A DNA stretch of 64,000 nt, taken from assembly GCF_015706575.1 (NCBI RefSeq), contig NW_024037076.1:16124898-16188897 (forward strand), in the 5' to 3' direction. This stretch comes from Patiria miniata (Eukaryota; Echinodermata; Asteroidea; Valvatida; Asterinidae). Position 1 is the first letter of the stretch; each line of letters begins with the position of its first letter. A model generated the notes under the pieces. The model had not been told where the DNA came from and searched no databases. It worked only from the letters and a program-made list of their open reading frames with translations. Made by a program: the position numbers and the translations under genes. Shown in pieces: positions 51,301 through 60,300 of the stretch.

Positions 51301-54300
51301 TACTCCTTTTGAGTTCGAGACCAGTTATATATATATGTGTTTAGAACAAGCTACTTGCTTGACAAGCATTATAATGAGAGATATGCTATCTAATTTGTGA
51401 TCATGATTTAGGATGTAAGTTGCTAATGATTATGAACAAATTGATTGCATGGACATGATCATGATTTAGGATGTACATGTAAGTTGATAATGATTATGGA
51501 CAAATCAATTGGATGTACAATTAAGGCGTCCGACAGGGAGAAATAAAGAGCTTGGAGGCAAGGGCAAAGAATTCTTGGATCGTGTGTCTTTGTACAAAAG
51601 GTCTTTTGTGGTCATTTGTTTTAAATTTGGTTTATATATACAAACTCAGTTGTTCAACCTAGTAAATATATACAGTCAAGTTATGTAATGGACCTTTGTG
51701 ATATTTAAGTGATATCAATTCTCTGTCTTTTTTTCTTCTGTCTTTATTTCCAATCTGATAAGACTTCAATAGGGAAGTCACAATATTGATTTGTTTTTAA
51801 AATTAACAACATAGATGTAACAGATGATAATAACTACTTCCATCACAATGTGTCTTCAAACTAAATAATATAATATGCTGCGATGTGATGTCTTTGGAAT
51901 AGTATATTAGAAATATTTTGCTGTATATGATGTCCCCCCAAAAGAACACTACAAAGGTATAATATGAACTAAGCGAGGACCAGAGGAATGCATCCAAGAT
52001 ATCATTGGAAAGCTTACTGCTTTAATGGTTATTAAGTTCATACTTTGGTTATCATCCCTTTCTTTGTGTGATACCCTTTTTTGAGAGAACACCCTGTGTA
52101 TTTTATGTCCGTTTATTCTTTACTTGACTTGACAGTTTGATGCACAATCTTTCTCTAGCGTCGATTACCAACGACGCATTTAGCGGGCTGATCGATCTCC
52201 GCGAGCTGTAAGTTGTTCGTTTTTGATGTCACAGCGGAGAGTGCAATCTCCATTTGCATATCATAAGCTTTGGGCATCAATTGTAAACTTGGCAGTTTGA
52301 AATCGATAATGTAACAATGGAAACTAACAGTTTTATGTAGTGCAGGCTATTGGAATGGGAATTAATCTCACATTAAAACATATCAATCTCATATAAATTA
52401 AAAAAAAAGAAGAAGCTAGTTCAGCAATTTGTTTTATTTATTTTGATCGTGGGCAATGTTTTTACGGCTCCGATTTAGTATAGTTTGCAAAATTGAAGTT
52501 AAATTACTTGCACGAGAACAGCAGGTCTTAATGGGTTTTGAAAAGACGTCTTTAACCATGGGTCACATGCTAAAAAAGAAAGAAAATAAAGGCCCCATAG
52601 TACAACACTTACTACAACACTTACTGGAAATTGGGATTTTACGACCGTTTTATTATCAGCTAGTTTTATATTACAAATAGTTCTAATTTTCGCAAAGTAC
52701 TGAGCATGACGGGATTATTTAATCTTGCCAATAATAGATAAGAAATTATTCTTGAAGCTTTTTAAACTGTATTTCATTCGGATCAAGAGTCACAAAACAT
52801 AACAGTAAAAGCCAACTTTAATCTATAATGGATAACGTTAGTAACTTTCACCCCGCATTAATCGGAATAATATGTTTAAATTATAAGTTCCCCGTTTTTT
52901 TTTCGAGTTTGAACTCGAAAAGTAGATTTCTTTTCAATCGTTTTTTCCCTAGCAATATAGAAGTTATTCACTTTGAAACAGACGTCCAACAACCAAATCC
53001 AGCAACATTTAGTTATTAAAATATTTTTTTCAGAAAATGTGGATAATATTTTGGCTCTCAAATGCATAGCGGGTTCATTTATGCGCAAAATGAAAACCCT
53101 TTTTTCAGAGAGTTGAAGACACCATTAATCGTACTTTTTTGGTTTAGACATATTATACAAATTGAAAACTTGTCAGGAGAAAAAGCAAATGTTGTTTTGA
53201 GGAGCACATGCATGGACCTTTTATTTTGTGAAGAAATATTAAGCGCGTTCTTCCCAACGGTAATATCTATTTTTTGCACTATATATCAACTGTGTCGTTC
53301 TCCATTTGATTCAACAGATTCTTGTCAATTCTTCCGCTCGTGACCATTCCACCTGGTACTTTTGGTGGACTCTCAAGTCTCAAACTTCTGTAAGTTTGAT
53401 GTGGTTCGCATTTTGTTTTGGTTAATTGAAGAGTATGGGCGTCGCCGTAAAAAACGGGAAAAAAAAGACAAACAAAAGGGAAAAGAGGTGCGAAACCAAT
53501 TGCTGTTAATTTGATAGGGGGGTAGGGCAAATGCTCCCCTGCTCACGCTCGGAAAAATGATAAATTGAGAACATAATGAAAAAGTTAAGGAATTTTTGGG
53601 GAAAAAATTGCTTTGCCCCCCCCCCCCTCTTGGAAAAAAATCCTGGCGACGCCCATGTTGAAGAGTATATACTGCAAGCTCTATTTTGATCTTAAACTAT
53701 ATCTATATAGGACCCGATCTCACTCTCACCAAAGCTAACGTTAACTATCTATCTATATATATAAGAGAGAAGTTTACTCGCCCCCGAGACGATGTTTGCT
53801 CCTGAAAGGATCCGAGACCGCGAGCTCCCGCGGCGCCAGAATCGCTCCACGTCCGTGGAAAAATGCGGAGGGTGTCTTCCGCCGGGTCGGACGCTTCGGG
53901 TCGTCCTAATTTTCCCGTACGGACCGGCGATCGGTTTCGTCGATTTTTCGTGACTGGATTTTGCACAGGAATTTGCCGTCGTGTGCGCTTTCACGTTGAC
54001 TGCTTGGCCGCCCCCCGTGCTGGCTTTTCTGCGTGTCTAGACAGTGCGAGGTCAGCGAGGTCAACGTAGGGGTTTCGTTTACGTGTTCTACTCGGCCCTT
54101 CTGCAAAAGCGTTCACCAAACGTTAGTATGGGGTGACCTTGGTAAAATATTTTTTGTCCATGGTGCGTGGCCACCAAGTGTCCCTATTCTTTCATATGCT
54201 TCGCTTGCCGCCCCTGCGCCGAGTGCAACGAATACTCAGAAGGACTACACATTAGTATGCCTAGCGCGGTCTGACCAATCGAAAGTCTACACTGCGTGGT

Positions 54301-57300
54301 ACTTCCCGGCTATGCGTAAAACCGTCACTGGCAACGCGTACTGCAGCCTGCTCCACACTCTGGAAACGAGGTTGAGTCTACGGTGCTCGCTATTTGAAGC
54401 ACAAGCATGTGACGTCGCGTGATAGAGTGCTGTTGCTTCCATAATGTGTTTACAGCTCCATGCTTCCACTAGCTCTATGCTTCCACCAAGGCTGAGCGTT
54501 GTGAGTTCGCTGCACGTCACAGTCAGTGTCGCGTTATAATTTCGGGGGCCTGTTTGGGATCAACAAAGGGTCGATGCATTGCTTCAAATATTGCGATCTT
54601 GAACGCAGTCACAAAAAAATCGACAAAACGGATCGCCGGTCCGTACGGAAAAATTAGGACGACCTGAAGTGCTTGATTTGGCGGAAGAAATTCTCCTTTA
54701 TTTTCTATGGACGTGGAGCCATTTTGGCGTCGCGGGAGACCGCGGTCTCGGAACCTTTCAGGAGCGAACATCGTCTCGGAGGCCACGTAAAACTTGCTCT
54801 TATATAGATGATTGACCAACTTGAATAAAAGTTGAATCGACTTTTTCCTCGCAGACGGTCTCGCAAATTGTAAGAAGTTCAAGTTTACGTTTGTTGAAGA
54901 GTCCAATACTGAAACTTAATTATGACCTTCCTCCATCATTCACACCGTTTGTAAGTTGATGGTAACACTCAACATTTCCATTGCAAATGACAACTTCACG
55001 TTTGATTACATTATGATTTAATGTCAACACTGTACAATCAGCCTTCGCCTGTGTACTACGGTAACCTTTTCACTACGTTCTCCCGGCAATGCCACTGCCT
55101 CACAAAATGCCAATTTAACAGACCAACGGGAACATTTACAGACAGTTATCAGGGTACATAATTATCATGTGCGTAAATCGGTGGGGAACAGGGGGACCCC
55201 CCCCCCCCCCACATTTTAAAGCGGGCACATTGTTTGGTCCCCCCCACACTTTTTCTTCCCCGAATAAAAATTGTAGCCTACTATAATGATTCTATTGCTC
55301 AGAATACCGTGTAGCTGATTCAATTACCCCAAGCTCGAAAATGATGTTTAAAAGATGATCTTTTGCTCAAATTGGTTTCAGTGGTCAGAAATTGCCTCAG
55401 ATCACACCACAAATTTTTTTTTTCTATAACTGCATGTCTCCTCAATGATCCCCCATTTACATTTAACTGCCCACATTTTCATCCCCAACACTACGCCCTA
55501 TATACCCGATCTATGATCGGGTAAATCAGCTTGTTGTATATAAAGGGCTTTTCGGTCATTTCTTTTAAATTTGGTTCATGCAAAAAAGGTATGTAATGGA
55601 CATTTGCGATATTTCAGTATTATTCATAAATACCTAAGATAGTTTACCCATTCCCATTGGTCGAGAACCCGTCATGGGACCGGTCTTATGATAAAGACAT
55701 GGCTGGCTGGTCTCAAACAATCGTCCTGTGTCACACGAAATACCGTTTTATTGGTTGAACGTCGCAATCCTCACGTACGTTAAAGCCAGAGTCCATCATT
55801 TGCAGCTATCCAAAAAGTAACTGGCGTATTATTGTTGAAAAACATACTTGGATGAAATATAGTAAGAAATTAAACGCCCTGTGAAATTATTCTTTCTGGC
55901 AAGCTGTCATTTTGAAGAAATCAACGAAAGAAGGCACAGTTGGAAATTTCTGTTAGTATTTTTTTTATTCGGCGAAGCGCACGCGTTAACACAAGCGTTA
56001 ACACGACGCACACGTCCGCGAGCGGTTGCTATAATTCGTCGGATCAGTGCGCGACATCGCGTTGCTGCAATCTGATTGGTCAGAACACCATGGGGCGGTG
56101 ATTACTGGATCGGTCCATTGGCTCAGTGAGAACATGGAGGAAGAAAATATTTTTTATTTTCTTCCTTCATGATGAGAACGTGTCTCGGACGCTAAATTCA
56201 AGCCCAATTCAAAACATGATTCAGCAACTTTTTATTTGAAATCAAGATGTTGTTTTTCTCGAAATATATAGCTGAATTAAGCTGAGCTGAAACTTCATAA
56301 GGTTAGCTGTTCAGCGCCCTTCTTTAGAATTTGAGCACTATTGTTGCTTCAAACGAACAAAATGCACAAAATTACAAATGATGGACCATACCTTTAAGGT
56401 AGTCTGGTTCCCAGACCAAAAGATTCTGACTATTCCTGATGAATCTTAGGTACTGTAGCCTCCGGTAATACATTGTATGACAATTTACATCACGTGACTA
56501 AAACGGGAGGAATTCCTCCTTTTTCCGAAAATTTCCGAAGTTTGCCGAAGTCGTTTCGTCGACAATCCGATAGCGCCCGAGTACTTCCGAGTATATAATA
56601 TAGGTTTAATTAACTGCTAATTGCTTATTAATTTTATTTCAAATGACTTGATAACTAATGTTCATTGCTTTCATTTGGAAAATCTGAAATTCAACGATGA
56701 TTTTGTGCATCAAATATACTCGGATCGTATGGCTGAACTTTGTGCTGCGTCATGTACAATTTTGAATTTGACGACCGTTACCGAGATTTTCCAAAACTCG
56801 GTTTTCATTCTGATAACAGTGCTATTTGGATGCCTAATTTTGAAGATTCCAGATCAACATTAGTCAAATGTTATCTTACAGAAACATACAACTGTATTAT
56901 CGTAACTGTATGATATTACAAAGCAAGTGATTTATTTTAAAACTTTGATCAGAACATTAAAAGCTACAAGCGATAAAGCGAAATCGGAAACGAAACCGAG
57001 CTTTGAAAAAGGTTTTTAGTCACGGAGGCTGCCTGACCTCAACCTCGTCCCCAGGGTGTCGAGCAGTACGCGCCCACCACTACCTGCTCTCTCACCCTGG
57101 TATTGGATCATTTGCATGTGCAAGATTTTTGCACACGTATGCAAATGAGGAACAGTCTGGTGCCTGGATATGCGTTACACATTAGCGTTTGTTTTTGTAT
57201 GGGGTGTCTGGGGTAAAAACAGAGTCAATTCGTAGCAGCGCGAGCACGGCGTGAGTTACGAAAACACGATTTTTGAAATCAAACTGTTACGATCTTATCG

Positions 57301-60300
57301 AGACAACATGCAGTATCATATTTCATATTAATATGAGCAAATTGGAAAGGAAATTAGTATTTTCGAGAAGGCGTGGACGAATGATCGCGAAAACACGTAC
57401 TGCACGTTGTGAATATATAGCACCAAGTACACGATAAAAATCCATTACTAGCCAATTGTGGTATCCAATCAGGATACAGGAAGAAAGTTTCCTATCCAGG
57501 TTTTACTATTGGAAACGCGGTTGGAAATAAAGTAAGCACTGGGGACGAGGTTGGCCTGACCTAAGATTCATCAGGAATAGTCAGAATCTTTTGGTCTGGG
57601 AACCAGACTACCTTTAAGGATGCGCAATACTACCAGTGAGTCAATATTTCATACAAGGAGTGCGTTCGATTACTTCCCCCGCACCTACTCGTGCAAGCGC
57701 GACAGCGTTCGATTTACCTCTCACGTGACTTCTCGCGCTTACTCGAGCCGACTCATCGAGTCGGTTGGCCGAATCGAGCCATGCAATAAACATGGCTATC
57801 AACGTGCATGACGCCCTGGGCGCTATTTTGTTCCATACCACACGCTGTTAGTATAATATAGAATATGCTGGAGGGCCCTATAATTATATGCAATAGTATA
57901 ATGTTTAAAACTACCACATCGATCGAGTCACTGCTGAAGTGTCACGGATACTACATTGGCTTACGAATCCGATGGTGCGAGTTCGATTCCCATTGGATGC
58001 TTCTTGTGGTTTTGGAGGATTTTTTCAAGGGAAAATAAAGTCCGAGAACCTGACTTGCAACTCAACGTAACTTCGAAATACGCCCATATGCATGTGTACA
58101 GAAAAAAAATATTTCTTTTTGTTCCCAACGGCATCCGCTTTCCATCGTCTGATTGGTCCATTATACATGCATATCTAATGCCTTGTTCTCCATAACACAA
58201 ACCCAAGACAGGCTTTACGTCTAGTGAGAAATGTTCCTTCCTCACTTTACTTATTTAAAAGGTAAAATGAGAAGAAGTGAAAACGCTCACTGAGATTCGA
58301 ACTCGGATCACCTGATTAGAAGTCATGACTTCTTCCGATTAGAAGTCAGGACTTCTTCCAACCAGGCCCCTGTTCAATGTTGTCTCTCATTGCGCGGTGT
58401 GTGCTCCATCAGCTGGGGAGAACAACCGGGGGAGCGGGGGAGTGGGTGACCGTGGCAGGCTGCGTAATATTTTTTTCCTAGGAGGGTTAGGGGCAATTTT
58501 ATGAATAATTCAGTTTTTCCTTTGAATCATTGCAAGACTGAAGTTCTCGTTCTATTTTCCCATTAATTTAAAATTATCTCAGTGATAAATTTGGAGAAGA
58601 AAAATAGCTAATGAAAATGAGCAGCGACGACGTGGATTCGAACCAGGGATCGTTGTATCCATAGCTCATCTCGCTATCCACTATGCTACTGTGTGGTAGC
58701 TCGACGACAACCGTTCTTTAAAATGCTTTAATGTATTGTAACTAGTTGAGTAACTAACAACAATGCTGTTGATGTCATTGTCCGTTCTCATGGATAAACA
58801 TGAATTATTCATGACATTGCCCCTAACCCTCCTAGGAATAAAAATTACGCTAGCAGGCTCAGGAAGTAACCAACCATTTTGGCCGGGAGTCAGGGTGACC
58901 GTAAGGTCATGGCAAAATTCTGCTAAATGCGCTTCAAAAATCTGTCAGATTTATCAAAAATCTGCCAAATTCCCCAGATTTCCGCGAAATACACTGGAAA
59001 CCCTTAAAATCACATGCAGATTTGTAGTGCTGCCTTAATTAAGGTTCAACTAACATAATTAACAGTCTATAGTCACATAAAGATGTTTTGAAATTATTGG
59101 GTAAATTTTAGGCAAAACGCGGTTGCGGCGTTAAGTCAGGTTCCCAGTAAATCTCAGCACCTAGACCAGCCAACCTGTTCCATTTATCCAAGGATTTGTT
59201 CAGTTTGAAAAGACTGAAGATTTTTTTAAACAAATGTACATTTTTTTCCAAATTTGCTATGGTTTTTAGCTGTTAATCACCATTTTTGCAGAATAATGCC
59301 AGAAATCTGCCAAATATATTTATTCTGTCAAATTTTCTGTCAAGCTCGTTTTTTTTTTACAAAAAAATCTGTTAAAATTAGCCGAAAATCGGCTAAAACT
59401 GTCACCCTGCCGGGAGTGTCTGAATGTATTATAGCCTTGATGTTAGGATTTGGACATTGCGCGTATTACGCCCTCAAATAACAATACACACGCACGCGCG
59501 CTGGTTTCATATATATACAACATGGTCAACGTCATCACGCGAGGAGCTAGGTGCGAGTAAGCTGGGGGAGTAATCGAACGCACTGAAGGTTTAAGACTGA
59601 TTTGCGCCTGGAATGCTCATAATTACCCTCGGTTTCGCCACGGGTAATTTTCAGCATCCAGACTCCAACCAGTCTTAAACAAAGTGTTTAATACCTTCCA
59701 AGCACACATTTATTTCTATCAATTCTCTGACTTGGGGAAGTCACAGTATTGATTTATTGAGAAAAAATATGTAACAGATCGTAATGACTACTTCCAATGT
59801 GTTTTCCAACGAAATAATACATGTATGTATGTTTGCAATGTGTCGTCGTTGGAATGTATAGTAGAAATATATTGCTGTCCCGCGAAAAGTAATCCCCAAA
59901 CAAAGGTACAATATGAACAAGTTATAAACTCAACGACCATTATTTTATGGTTTTTTTATCATAAATCGTGGAAGTCGGTGATGTGTGACCAGAGGAATGC
60001 ATCCATGATATCATTGGAAAGTTTACCGCAAAGTAGTTTATGACGACCATAATAATGGTCATATTGTTCATAGTTTGGTCATATTATTTGGTAATACATC
60101 CCTTTGTTTTGTGATCAGGCCCATATTTTCCGATAGGCACAGTAGGCACTGTAGGCACTGTGTGCTATAGGGCCTACGAAAAAAATTCGGGGCCCTACGA
60201 AAAAAAATGAGGGCCTACTAAACATATACCACTGTGTGCCAACAGGCTTTAGAGAGCTACCAGTTTGGACTGGCTTGCTAGTTATAGTAGGCCTACAGCT

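Larger units (their letters stand above)
57659..59584. mobile_element. Outer element with AGTGCGTTCGATTACT ends
   Basis: The left end AGTGCGTTCGATTACTTCCC is matched on the other strand by AGTGCGTTCGATTACTCCCC at the right. It contains the tRNA-like repeat, the 58455-58859 element and the 58891-59409 hAT element. No duplicated flank seen. Confidence 0.55.

Noticed and set aside
54523-54906. 127-codon minus-strand ORF
   Set aside because: It mostly covers the inverted arm of the foldback element; the other arm is open in a similar frame for the same reason.
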